DNA of 64,000 nucleotides from Anthoceros angustus (Eukaryota; Streptophyta; Anthocerotopsida; Anthocerotales; Anthocerotaceae): assembly GCA_010909165.1 (NCBI GenBank), contig MU008169.1:1736001-1800000 (forward strand), in the 5' to 3' direction. Numbering within the stretch: position 1 is the first letter of the stretch; each line of letters begins with the position of its first letter. The position numbers were made by a program, and so were the translations under genes. Of the stretch, positions 23,301 through 36,289 are shown one piece after another. Below the pieces are notes generated by a model. It ran no database searches. It saw only the letters and a program-made list of their open reading frames with translations, and was not told the origin of the DNA.

Positions 23301-26300
23301 TTCTTGAAAAACTATCCTCAACAACCCAATTCGAACTGTTTGACCATTAGTTCAATCGACCCTCGACTCTCTTTTCTACACTTGACGCGCCTCTTTTCTA
23401 ACGTTATTGCTAAAGGCTTTAAGCTAGCTAATTTTATGCTATGGTATAGTCTCTAATTGTTGAAGTTGAAGGTTCTTTAAGTTTTGTTTTGCCAATTGCA
23501 TTTTGTGCGAATCTCCTCATCTCTAATTGTTGAAGTCAAGGTTGTTTAAGTTCCGTTTGCCAATTGCATTTTGTGCAGGATCTCCAATTGCAGTTGGTCG
23601 AGAAGCTTGTCCGACTTGTCAATTATGGCGACTCCGCAGACTACCCAATTTTCTTGTTGCTAAAGGTTGTTCGACTTGCCAATCAATTTCATCCGCATGT
23701 AGAGTTTCCAACGCCGATGATCCCTTACTAGGGATCCCGGGATAAGCCACAAGTTCTTTCCGTATAAGCTCCTTACTTGCTTTAGCCTTTCCATCTCTAC
23801 TTTCTTATTGAAAGATTGTACCTTCTCCAACGTGATCACCTGCGCGTCTTTAAAGCGATTTTACTACGGTCCTGTTGCTTGGCATTGCTTTTCCTTTTGT
23901 TGGTCATGTTAGCTATACACGATAACCTCCTGCACTCCTTATCCTTTCTCCACTAAAAAGATAATGTACGCTATGGATGAACTACGAGCGTTCTCAAATG
24001 AAAAGGAATATCAATAATGGTAATAATAATACTTAAATTGTTGTAGGACATGATGTATATAGTCCATGGTTCCTTGGCATATGAAAAGCATTCGGCAATA
24101 TTTGGACATGTTTGATTCCTTGGCATATGAAAAAACTATACGCAATATTTGAGCATGTATGATTTCTTGGCATATGAAAAATATTTGCGCAATATTTGGG
24201 CATCTCTAATTCCTTGGCATATGAAAAGCATTTGCGTAATATTTGGGCATGTCTAATTCCTTGGCATATGAAAAAAAACTTGCAATATTTGCATGTCTAA
24301 TTCCTTCGCATATGAAAAAACTCGCGCAATATTTGGGCATGTTTGACTCCCTCGTGAGAGTTGAATTCAAAGTGCGACATCATTTGTAAAGTAATCGTAG
24401 TCGTTAGAAGTGAGTGTCCTTTCCTGTGGTCAATCGGACCCTAAGTCCGCCGACGCCCGTCCGACATCGGGCAAGGCTGACTTTAAAGCGACTTGCTGCT
24501 AGACTCGGACAAGTCTTTGCATGAGTGTCGTGATTTGATGTGAATGCTGATATCAATATTTATATAGCATCCTTGTAACTGCTTTCTTAATGGTACATAA
24601 CAATCAAGCTCCATGTGAAGTTAAATTAAAATTATGGTCTTCAATAACCGCTAATTAATCATAATTCCTTATGTCCTTCACATTCCAATCAATAATAATA
24701 CCTTGTTTTGCTGGAACTTTCTTCACATGCCACTCTTCCGGTTTAATAACTCACGTTATTAATTATTGCTTAAAATATTTAAATTAGTGTTTAGCAAACC
24801 TCTCTCCCAAGATGGGCTCATAGACTTAAATTAACCGATCAAACGTCGCAAATCAATGACCTCTTGAGTCATGACACCATTAACTTTAATGATACAATAT
24901 AAAATACAAATCTCATAGTTCGTGGGTTTTACTCCTATTCCGATTCGGCCTCAAAACTAGCGAAACTAAAGCGACATGCAATCAATGCACCTTAAAGTGA
25001 ATTGGGCGCCACGTGCGATTGCGTTCGGGCACCAATTGTGCTAATTCAATGCTAACATGCCTCAAAACTAAACCGAATCGGCGAATTGACTCTCCAAAGT
25101 TCCGGATCGTACATGTCTTGAGCAAAATAGAACAAAACCTCAAAGTGCTTGTTGGACCCGAGTGGATCAACAATTGGACGAATTAAACTATGATGTAGAT
25201 GGCATGAATCGCTAGTCTAGTAGTGTCCTAAGGTATGTGGCGACTCCCGTTTGTTTTGTTCTTTTATCTGCAGAGGGCATGGTTTTCCTAGTTCTTCTTT
25301 ACGTCATGACTCTTGCACACTCGGCCTCTGCTAAGTTTTTTGTTGTTGTGTGTGCCTGGGGAGTCTGTTGCATTGCTTGTTAATTCTTTCCATGCTCAAC
25401 ACATTTTGTAACTCTCGTTATTTAAAATTCAGGTTTTTTTCTTGAAAAAACTATCCTCAACATCCCAATTCGAACTGTTTGACCATCAGTTCAATCGACC
25501 CTCGACTCTCTTTTCTACACTTGACGCGCCTCTTTCTAACGTTATTGCTAAAGGCTTTAAGCTAGCTAATTTTATGCTATGGTATAGTCTCTAATTGTTG
25601 AAGTTGAAGGTTCTTTAAGTTTTGTTTTGCCAATTGCATTTTTGCGTAATCTCCTCATCTCTAATTGTTGAAGTCAAGGTTGTTTAAGTTCCGTTTTGCC
25701 AATTGCATTTTGTGCGGGATCTCCAATTGCGGTTGGTGAGAAGCTTGTCCGACTTGTCAATTATGGCGAGACTCCTGCAGACTACCCAATTTTCTTGTTG
25801 CTAAAGGTTGTTCGACTTGCCAATCAATTTCATCCGCATGTAGAGTTTCCAACGCTGATGATCCTTACTAGGGATCCCGGGATAAGCCACAAGTTCTTTC
25901 CGTATAAGCTCCTTACTTGCTTTAGCCTTTCCATCTCTACTTTCTTATTGAAAGATTGTACCTTCTCCAACGTGATCACCCTGCGTCTTTAAAGCGATTT
26001 TACTACGGTCCTGTTGCTTGGCATTGCTTTTCCTTTTGTTGGTCATGTTAGCTATACACGATAACCTCCTGCACTCCTTATCCTTTCTCCACTAAAAAGA
26101 TAATGTACGTTGCGGATGAACTACGAGCGTTCTCAAATGAAAAGGAATATCAATAATGGTAATAATAATACTTAAATTGTTGTAGGACATGATGTATATA
26201 GTCCATGGTTCCTTGGCATATGAAAAGCATTCGGCAATATTTGGACATGTTTGATTCCTTGGCATATGAAAAACTATACTAATATTTGAGCATGTATGAT

Positions 26301-29300
26301 TTCTTGGCATATGAAAATATTTGCAATATTTGGGCATCTCTAATTCCTTGGCATATGAAAAGCATTTGCGTAATATTTGGGCATGTCCAATTCCTTGGCA
26401 TATGAAAAAAAAAACTTGCAATATTTGCGCATGTCTAATTCCTTGGCATATGAAAAAAACTCGCGCAATATTTGGGCATGTTTGACTCCCTCGTGAGAGT
26501 TGAATTCAAAGTGCGACATCATTTGTAAAGTAATCGTAGTCGTTAGAAGTGAGTCTGCCCTTTCCTGTGGTCAATCGGACCCTAAGTGCATCGGCGTCCG
26601 ACATCGGGCAAGGCTGACTTTAAAGCGACTTTGCTAGACTCGGACAAGTCTGCATGAGTGTCGTGATTTGATGTGAATGCTGATATCAATATTTATATAG
26701 CATCCTTGTAACTGTTTCTTAATGGTACAGCTAACAATCAAGCTCCATGTGAAGTTAAATTAAAATTATGGTCTTCAATAACCGCTTGCTAATTAATCAT
26801 AATTCCTTATGTCCTTCACATTCCAATCAATAATAATACCTTGTTTTGCTGGAACTTTCTTCACATGCCACTCTTCCAGGTTTAATAACTCACGTTATTA
26901 ATTATTGCTTAAAATATTTAAATTAGTGTTTAGCAAACCTCTCTCCCAAGATGGGCTCATAGACTTAAATTAACCGATCAAGCGTCGCAAATCAATGACC
27001 TCTTGAGTCATGACACCATTAACTTTAATGATACAATATAAAATACAAATCTCATAGTTCGTGGGTTTTACTCCTATTCCGATTCGGCCTCAAAACTAGC
27101 CGAAACTAAACCGACATGCAATCAATGCACCTTACGAAAGTGAATTGGGCGCCACGTGCGATTGCGTTCGGGCACCAATTGCTAATTCAATGCTAACATG
27201 CCTCAAAACTAAACCGAATCGGCCGAATTGACTCTCCAAAGTTCCGGATCGTATACATGTCTTGAGCAAAATAGAACAAAACCTCAAAGTGCTTGTTGGA
27301 CCCAAGTGGATCAACAATTGGACGAATTAAACTATGATGTAGTTGGCATGAATCGCTAGTCTAGTAGTGTCCTAAGGTATGTGGCGACTCCGCTTGTTTT
27401 GTTCTTTTATCCGCAGAGGGCATGGTTTTCCTAGTTCTTCTTTACGTCATGACTCTTGCACACTCGGCCTCCGCTAAGTTTTTTGTTCTGTGTGTGCACA
27501 GGCGATCTGTTGCATTGCTTGTTAATTCTTTCCATGCTCAACACATTTGTAACTCTCGTTATTTAAAATTCAGGTTTTTCTTGAAAAACTATCCTCAACA
27601 ACCAATTCGAACTGTTTGACCATTAGTTCAATCGACCCTCGACTCTCTTTTCTACACTTGACGCGCCTCTTTTCTAACGTTATTGCTAAAGGCTTTAAGC
27701 TAGCTAATTTTATGCTATGGTATAGTCTCTAATTGTTGAAGTTGAAGGTTCTTTAAGTTCTGTTTTGCCAATTGCATTTTTGTGCGTAATCTCCTCATCT
27801 CTAATTGTTGAAGTGAAGGTTGTTTAAGTTCCGCTTTTGCCAATTGCATTTTTGTGCGGGATCTCCAATTGCGTTGGTGAGAAGCTTGTCCGACTTGTCA
27901 ATTATGGCACTCCTGCACTACCCAATTTTCTTGTTGCTAAAGGTTGTTCGACTTGCCAATCAATTTTATCCGCATGTAGAGTTTCCAACGCGATGATCCT
28001 TACTAGGGATCCCAGGATAAGCCACAAGTTCTTTCCGTATAAGCTCCTTACGACTTGCTTTAGCCTTTCCATCTCTACTTTCTTATTGAAAGATTGTACC
28101 TTCTCCAACGTGATCACCTGCGCGTCTTTAAAGCGATTTTACTACGGTCCTGTTGCTTGGCATTGCTTTTCCTTTTGTTGGTCATGTTAGCTATACACGA
28201 TAACCTCCTGCACTCCTTATCCTTTCTCCACTAAAAAGATAATGTACGTTGGATGAACTACGAGCGTTCTCAAATGAAAAGGAATATCAATAATGGTAAT
28301 AATAATACTTAAATTGTTGTAGGACATGATGTATATAGTCCATGGTTCCTTGGCATATGAAAAGCATTCGGCAATATTTGGACATGTTTGATTCCTTGGC
28401 ATATGAAAAACTATACGCAATATTTGAGCATGTATGATTTCTTGGCATATGAAAAATATTTGCGCAATATTTGGGCATCTCTAATTCCTTGGCATATGAA
28501 AAGCATTTATGTAATATTTGGGCATGTCCAATTCCTTGGCATATGAAAAAAAAAAACTTGCAATATTTGCGCATGTCTAATTCCTTGGCATATGAAAAAA
28601 CTCGCAATATTTGGGGCATGTTTGACTCCCTCGTGTGAGAGTTGAATTCAAAGTGCGACATCATTTGTAAAGTAATCGTAGTCGTTAGAAGTGAGTCTCC
28701 TTTCCGTGGTCAATCGGACCTAAGTCCGCCGACGCCCGTCCGACATCGGGCAAGACTGTTGACTTTAAAGCGACTTCGCTAGACTCGACAAGTCTTGCAT
28801 GAGTGTCGTGATTTGATGTGAATGCTGATATCAATATTTATATAGCATCCTTGTAACTGCTTTCTTAATGGTACAAACAATCAAGCTCCATGTGAAGTTA
28901 AATTAAAATTATGGTCTTCAATAACCGCTTGCTAATTAATCATAATTCCTTATGTCCTTCACATTCCAATCAATAATAATACCTTGTTTTGCTGGAACTT
29001 TCTTCACATGCCACTCTTCCAGGTTTAATAACTCACGTTATTAATTATTGCTTAAAATATTTAAATTAGTGTTTAGCAAACCTCTCTCCCAAGATGGGCT
29101 CATAGACTTAAATTAACCGATCAAACGTCGCAAATCAATGACCTCTTGAGTCATGACACCATTAACTTTAATGATACAATGTAAAATACAAATCTCATAG
29201 TTCGTGGGTTTTTACTCCTATTCCAGTTCGGCCTCAAAACTAGCCGAAACTAAACTGACATGCAATCAATGCCTGCTTACGAAAGTGAATCGGGCGCCAC

Positions 29301-32300
29301 GTGCGATTGCGTTCGGGCACCAATTCGTGCTAATTCAATGCTAACATGCCTCAAAACTAAACCGAATCGGCCGAATTGACTCTCCAAAGTTCCGGATCGT
29401 ACATATCGAGCAAAATAGAACAAAACCTCAAAGTGCTTGTTGGACCCGAGTGGATCAACAATTGGACGAATTAAACTATGATGTAGTTGGCATGAATCGC
29501 TAGTCTAGTAGTGTCCTAAGGTATGTGGCGACTCCCGTTTGTTTTGTTCTTTTATCTGCAGAGGCATGGTTTTCCTAGTTCTTCTTTACGTCATGACCCT
29601 TGCACACTCGGCCTCCGCTAAGTTTTTTGTTGCTGTGTGCACAGGCGTCTGTTGCATTGCTTGTTAATTCTTTCCATGCTCAACACATTTTGTAACTCTC
29701 GTTATTTAAAATTCAGGTTTTTTCTTGAAAAACTATCCTCAACATCCCAATTCAACTGCTTGACCATCGCTTGAATCGACCCTCGACTCTCTTTTCTACA
29801 CTTGACGCGCCTCTTTCTAACGTTATTGCTAAAGGCTTTAAGCTAGCTAATTTTATGCTATGGTATAGTCTCTAATTGTTGAAGTTGAAGGTTCTTTAAG
29901 TTCTGTTTTGCCAATTGCATTTTTGTGCGTAATCTCCTCGCTCTAATTGTTGAAGTCAAGGTTGTTTAAGTTCCGCTTTGCCAATTGCATTTTTGTGCAG
30001 GATCTCCAATTGCGGTTGGTGAGAAGCTTGTCCGACTTGTCAATTATGGCGACTCGCAGACTACCCAATTTTCTTGTTGCTAAAGGTTGTTCGACTTGCC
30101 AATCAATTTGATCCGCATGTAGAGTTTCCAACGCCGATGATCCTTACTAGGGATCCCGTGATAAGCCACAAGTTCTTTCCCTATAAGCTCCTTACACTTG
30201 CTTTAGCCTTTCCATCTCTACTTTCTTATTGAAAGATTGTACCTTCTCCAACGTGATCACCCCGCTGCCTTTAAAGCGATTTTACTACGGTCCTGTTGCT
30301 TGGCATTGCTTTTCCTTTTGTTGGTCATGTTAGCTATACACGATAACCTCCTGCACTCCTTATCCTTTCTCCACTAAAAGATAATGTACGCTATGGATGA
30401 ACTACGAGCGTTCTCAAATGAAAAGGAATATCAATAATGGTAATAATAATACTTAAATTGTTGTAGGACATGATGTATATAGTCCATGGTTCCTTGGCAT
30501 ATGAAAAGCATTCGCAATATTTGGACACGTTTGATTCCTTGGCATATGAAAAACTATACTAATATTTGAGCATGTATGATTTCTTGGCATATGAAAATAT
30601 TTGCTAATATTTGGGGCATCTCTAATTCCTTGGCATATGAAAAGCATTTGCGTAATATTTGGGGCATGTCTAATTCCTTGGCATATGAAAAAAAAAAACT
30701 TGCGCAATATTTGCGCATGTCTAATTCCTTGGCATATGAAAAAACTCGCGCAATATTTGGGCATGTTTGACTCCTCGTGAGAGTTGAATTCAAAGTGCGA
30801 CATCATTTGTAAAGTAATCGTAGTCGTTAGAAGTGAGTCATCCTTTCCCCGTGGTCGATCGGACCTAAGTTTGTCGACGCCCGTCCGACATCGGGCAAGA
30901 CTGTTGACTTTAAAGCGACTTCGCTAGACTCGCATAAGTGCGCATGAGTGTCGTGATTTGATGTGAATGCTGATATCAATATTTATATAGCATCCTTGTA
31001 ATCGCTTTCTTAATGGTACACTAACAATCAAGCTCCATGTGAAGTTAAATTAAAATTATGGTCTTCAATAACCGCTAATTAATCATAATTCCTTATGTCC
31101 TTCACATTCCAATCAATAATAATACCTTGTTTTGCTGGAACTTTCTTCACATGCCACTCTTCCAGCTTTAATAACTCACGTTATTAATTATTGCTTAAAA
31201 TATTTAAATTAGTGTTTAGCAAACCTCTCTCCCAAGATGGGCTCATAGACTTAAATTAACCGATCAAACGTCGCAAATCAATGACCTCTTGAGTCATGAC
31301 ACCATTAACTTTAATGATACAATATAAAATACAAATCTCATAGTTCGTGGGTTTTTACTCCTATTCCAGTTCGGCCTCAAAACTAGCCGAAACTAAACTG
31401 ACATGCAATCAATGCCTGCTTACGAAAGTGAATTGGGCGCCACGTGTGATTGCGTTCGGGCACCAATTCGTGCTAATTCAATGCTAACATGCCTCAAAAC
31501 TAAACCGAATCGGCCGAATTGACTCTCCAAAGTTCCAGATCGTACATGTACTGAGCAAAATTGAACAAAACCTTAAAGTGCTTGTTGGACCCGAGTGGAT
31601 CAACAATTGGACGAATTAAACTATGATGTAGTTGGCATGAATCGCTAGTCTAGTAGTGTCCTAAGGTATGTGGCGACTCCGTTTGTTTTGTTCTTTTATC
31701 CGCAGAGGGCATGGTTTTCCTAGTTCTTCTTTACGTCATGACTCTTGCACACTCGGCCTGCTAAGTTTTTGTTGTTGTGTGTGCACAGGAGTGTTGCATT
31801 GCTTGTTAATTCTTTCCATGCTCAACACATTTGTAACTCTCGTTATTTAAAATTCAGGTTTTTTCTTGAAAAAACTATCCTCAACATCCCAATTGACTGC
31901 TTGACCATCGCTCAATCGACCTTGACTCTCTTTTCTACACTTGACGCCTCTTTCTAACGTTATTGCTAAAGGCTTTAAGCTAGCTAATTTTATGCTATGG
32001 TATAGTCTCTAATTGTTGAAGTTGAAGGTTCTTTAAGTTCTGCTTTTGCCAATTGCATTTTTGTGCGTAATCTCCTCATCTCTAATTGTTGAAGTCAAGG
32101 TTGTTTAAGTTCCATTTTGCCAATTGCATTTTCGCAGGATCTCCAATTGCGCTATCGAGAAGCTTGTCCGACTTGTCAATTATGGCACTCAGACTACCCA
32201 ATTTTCTTGTTGCTAAAGGTTGTTCGACTTGCCAATCAATTTTATCCGCATGTAGAGTTTCCAACGCTGATGATCCCTTACTAGGGATCCCTGTGATAAG

Positions 32301-32943
32301 CCACAAGTTCTTTCCGTATAAGCTCCTTACGACTTGCTTTAGCCTTTCCATCTCTACTTTCTTATTGAAAGATTGTACCTTCTCCAACGTGATCACCTGC
32401 GCGTCTTTAAAGCGATTTTACTACGGTCCTGTTGCTTGGCATTGCTTTTCCTTTTGTTGGTCATGTTAGCTATACACGATAACCTCCTGCACTCCTTATC
32501 CTTTCTCCACTAAAAAGATAATGTATGCGGATGAACTACGAGCGTTCTCAAATGAAAAGGAATATCAATAATGGTAATAATAATACTTAAATTGTTGTAG
32601 GACATGATGTATATAGTCCATGGTTCCTTGGCATATGAAAACATTTGCAATATTTGGACATGTTTGATTCCTTGGCATATGAAAAATATCGCAATATTTG
32701 AGCATGTATGATTTCTTGGCATATGAAAAATATTTGCAATATTTGGGCATCTCTAATTCCTTGGCATATGAAAAGCATTTGCGTAATATTTGGGCATGTC
32801 CAATTCCTTGGCATATGAAAAAACTTGCAATATTTGGGCATCTCTAATTCCTTGGCATATGAAAAAACTCACGCAATATTTGGGCATGTTTGACTCCCTC
32901 GTGTGAGAGTTGAATTCAAAAGTGCGACATCATTTGTAAAGTA
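20332..32943 (+). repeat. Satellite array: five full ~2.14-kb units and a sixth truncated unit
   Basis: Using the shared phrase 'aacaatcaag(c/t)tccatgtga' as unit start, units begin at 20332, 22462, 24599, 26733, 28876 and 31023, giving periods of 2130, 2137, 2134, 2143 and 2147 bp. The sixth ends at about 32943. Units are nearly identical apart from small indels, mostly at GC-containing steps. Each has an AT-rich left part, a centre with two related ~80-bp sub-repeats ending 'gccaattgcatttttgtgc', and a right part with six copies of a ~46-bp sub-repeat. A Lys-rich minus-strand frame of up to ~96 codons (for example 21469-21759) recurs in part in other units but is interrupted in most, so I do not call it a gene. 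No rRNA, tRNA or transposase is present in the unit. Confidence 0.95.
21920..22205 (+). repeat. Nested ~46-bp sub-repeat block (example in unit 1)
   Basis: Six consecutive copies contain 'ccttggcatatgaaaa' followed after a short variable A-run by '(gc)aatatttgggcatgt'. Each copy carries the palindromes CATATG and AATATT. The same block recurs at the same place in every satellite unit (about 24066-24350, 26210-26490, 28340-28625, 30485-30770, 32625-32890) and in the rearranged end (34155-34430). Differences among copies lie mainly in A-run length and in presence or absence of GC/CGC next to AATATT. Confidence 0.9.
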
Positions 32944-34823
32944 GCTATAATAAGATGTGTTAACACATTAATATTTTTGAAAATGAATGAACAAAGGTCT
33001 GTGGCCAAAAAAAAAAAAACAAAACCACCTTATACCCCTAGATTTTTGAAAAGGTACGGTCATTAGCTTTGAAACCCTCCGCATCGTATGAGGTGCAAAG
33101 GCAAAGGGATTTTCTCGGAACTTTGACATGGAAGAAGGCAAAGGCGTTTGCTCCGAACATTGACATGGCTCCCATGTCAAACCCCTGAACTATATATGCA
33201 TTGTGTGAACATGGTTTTCTTGTAGATAGATTACAGAAAGTGGGAAAAACTTTCTCTAGAAATAAAAGTACCTTACCTTACCTTATAAGTTTTTTGTTGT
33301 GTGTGTGCACAGGGAGTCTGTTGCATTGCTTGTTAATTCTTTCCATGCTCAACACATTTGTAACTCTCGTTATTTAAAATTCAGGTTTTTCTTGAAAAAC
33401 TATCCTCAACATCCCAATTCAACTGCTTTGACCATCGCTCAATCGACCTTGACTCTCTTTTCTACACTTGACGCCTCTTTCTAACGTTATTGCTAAAGGC
33501 TTTAAGCTAGCTAATTTTATGCTATGGTATAGTCTCTAATTGTTGAAGTTGAAGGTTCTTTAAGTTCTGCTTTTGCCAATTGCATTTTTGTGCGTAATCT
33601 CCTCATCTCTAATTGTTGAAGTCAAGGTTGTTTAAGTTCCATTTTGCCAATTGCATTTTCGCAGGATCTCCAATTGCGCTATTTGAGAAGCTTGTCCGAC
33701 TTGTCAATTATGGCACTCGCAGACTACCCAATTTTCTTGTTGCTAAAGGTTGTTCGACTTGCCAATCAATTTTATCCGCATGTAGAGTTTCCAACGCCGA
33801 TGATCCCTTACTAGGGATCCCTGTGATAAGCCACAAGTTCTTTCCCGTATAAGCTCCTTACGACTTGCTTTAGCCTTTCCATCTCTACTTTCTTATTGAA
33901 AGATTGTACCTTCTCCAACGTGATCACCCCTGCCTTTAAAGCGATTTTACTACGGTCCTGTTGCTTGGCATTGCTTTTCCTTTTGTTGGTCATGTTAGCT
34001 ATACACGATAACCTCCTGCACTCCTTATCCTTTCTCCACTAAAAAGATAATGTACGTTGCGGATGAACTACGAGCGTTCTCAAATGAAAAGGAATATCAA
34101 TAATGGTAATAATAATACTTAAATTGTTGTAGGACATGATGTATATAGTCCATGGTTCCTTGGCATATGAAAAACATTTGCGCAATATTTGGACATGTTT
34201 GATTCCTTGGCATATGAAAAAAATATACGCAATATTTGAGCATGTATGATTTCTTGGCATATGAAAAATATTTGCGCAATATTTGGGCATCTCTAATTCC
34301 TTGGCATATGAAAAGCATTTGCGTAATATTTGGGCATGTCCAATTCCTTGGCATATGAAAAAACTTGTAATATTTGGGCATGTCCAATTCCTTGGCATAT
34401 GAAAAAACTCACGCAATATTTGGGGCATGTTTGACTCCCTCGTGAGAGTTGAATTCAAAAGTGCGACATCATTTGTAAAGTAGCTATAATAAGATGTGTT
34501 AACACATTAATATTTTTGAAAATGAATGAACAAAGGTCTGTGGCCAAAAAAAAAAAAACAAAACCACCTTATACCCCTAGATTTTTGAAAAGGTACGGTC
34601 ATTAGCTTTGAAACCCTCCGCATCGTATGAGGTGCAAAGGCAAAGGGATTTTCTGAACTTTGACATGGAAGAAGGCAAAGGCGTTGTTCAACATTGACAT
34701 GGCTCCCATGTCAAACCCCTGAACTATATATGCATTGTGTGAACATGGTTTTCTTGTAGATAGATTACAGAAAGTGGGAAAAACTTTCTCTAGAAATAAA
34801 AGTACCTTACCTTACCTTATAAG
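32944..34823 (+). repeat. Rearranged array end: 1.53-kb tandem duplication with a ~340-bp foreign spacer
   Basis: At 32944 the sixth satellite unit is cut and followed by a ~340-bp spacer (32944-33285). The satellite then resumes in mid-unit (33286-34482), is cut at the same point, and the same spacer follows (34483-34823). Thus the segment from about 31762 to 33285 is repeated at 33286-34823. The junctions share 'taagttt', and both spacer copies end in repeated 'ccttacc'. Spacer copies differ by small deletions. No gene is recognised in the spacer. Confidence 0.9.
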
Positions 34824-35399
34824 TTTTCTTTGCAATTCAAGTGCACGTTCGGTATCATACCACATTCATACCGATAGGTTTTCTTTGCCGGATTTAAATG
34901 CACATTCGTATAAATTTGGAAAAAAATTAAACTTGAGCGATAGAAAAAGACTTAACCTTGAAACAGCCGAGGGTGCACATTCCATAAAGATGACTTTAAT
35001 TCCTTGGATTGTTGTCAAGACTTTTTAGGACTTCAGAAACTACAAGCGGACATGATAAGCTCTAAAGTTTTTCTTCTAGAGTTTTTATGACAAAATAGGT
35101 AAGCGGTTTGAAAGAAGACCCATGCAAAGAAGACCTATGTTGGCCGAGGACTAACCGTTAAGCTCGTTGACGGTAACTGAAAGTAGCTTGTCTTATCTCA
35201 AGGGATTTCTTATGCAGGAAGCTAGTAACATGAGAATGCAGCAGGTTGATGAAGCCAATTTGGTCAAAAACAAACAACTGATTCGAATCTATATACAGTG
35301 CCAGGGAGTCGGATCCTGTGGCAGGGTGCTGTTCTACCACCAAACCACCGGTGTTTGTAGTGAAGAAATAAAAATGTTGTTGTTAGATAACCGAGTTTG
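34824..35399. other. Intergenic, no recognised gene
   Basis: Unique-looking AT-rich sequence between the satellite end and repeat arm B. Plus-strand frames of 82-97 codons (34735-35028, 35167-35415) have no recognisable domain or supporting context. Confidence 0.45.
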
Positions 35400-36065
35400 T
35401 AGAGAAGATGTTTGAAACCTCGGATATACGTTTGCATTGGGAGGGCTCACATACAGGCAAGAAGGAGGAGGAAGGAAGGATTGCCTATACCCCACCTTGC
35501 CCAGCTGTGGACAAAGAAGTATCGGCATTCCTGCATCTACGCACTGTCGAGGCCAGCGACGGTGCAGCCCCATGTACATAGCCCCTCTCCGGGTGTAGCC
35601 CTGCTGCCCAATTTTCCCCCTCTGCGTGCAGAACTGCAGCCCAATTTTCGGGGGCCTCTGGGTGCAGCCAAATTTCCCCCTTCTCGGGCCTACATGTAGA
35701 GCCCATTTTCCCCTGGTCTGGCCTCTACATGTAGCCGTCGGCTCGCTGAGTGTACAGTCAGGCTGGATCTAGGTCTGGCCTGTGCGTGGAAATGCCACCC
35801 CCGCCATCCCATCCCTTTTGTCGCATCACGATTCACCCCCAGGTAGGGCTCTCTGGCTTGGCCTTGGGACTGATATTAATCAGGCGCTGCATGCAATTAT
35901 GTACAGGTCACAGGAGGCACGCTGTTGTGCAGATATCACCTTGCAGTGAGCCTGTTGGAACTGTTGAAACTTTCCACCCTAAACCCTGTAACGTTCTTCC
36001 AACTTGGCAGGGCCCTGTCTTGTTCCCAGGCGGAGGTCTGAATTAGCTCCGCCTAGGAACAAGGC
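35400..36065 (-). repeat. Inverted-repeat arm B of the dispersed ~0.7-kb repeat
   Basis: The reverse complement aligns with 3985-4690 end to end, with the same order of blocks ('gaacatcttctc', the 'gaaaattgggc' blocks, 'ggctacatgtagaggcc', 'atgggatggcggg', 'cagggccctgt'). Divergence is moderate. It lies about 225 bp beyond the stop codon of PPR gene 2. Confidence 0.8.
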
Positions 36066-36289
36066 ATGGGCCTGTGCTCTCTACTCTACAGTCTAGGCGA
36101 CTGCACTTGGCTAGCCCGGAAAAGAAGGAATTCATTGACACTTGGCCATGATCTCCACTTGAAGTGCTCTAATGAAGTCATCACACGAACATGTTCTTTC
36201 CGTGGGCACAGGTACCCTACTTGCATCCTTGACGACGCGAACTTCGTGGCCATTTGACAGTCAACACAACCCCATCATCACATCAGACA

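Noticed and set aside
20332-32943. rDNA intergenic spacer as the identity of the 2.14-kb array
   Set aside because: No 18S, 5.8S, 25S or 5S sequence is present in or beside any unit, and the unit is AT-rich throughout.
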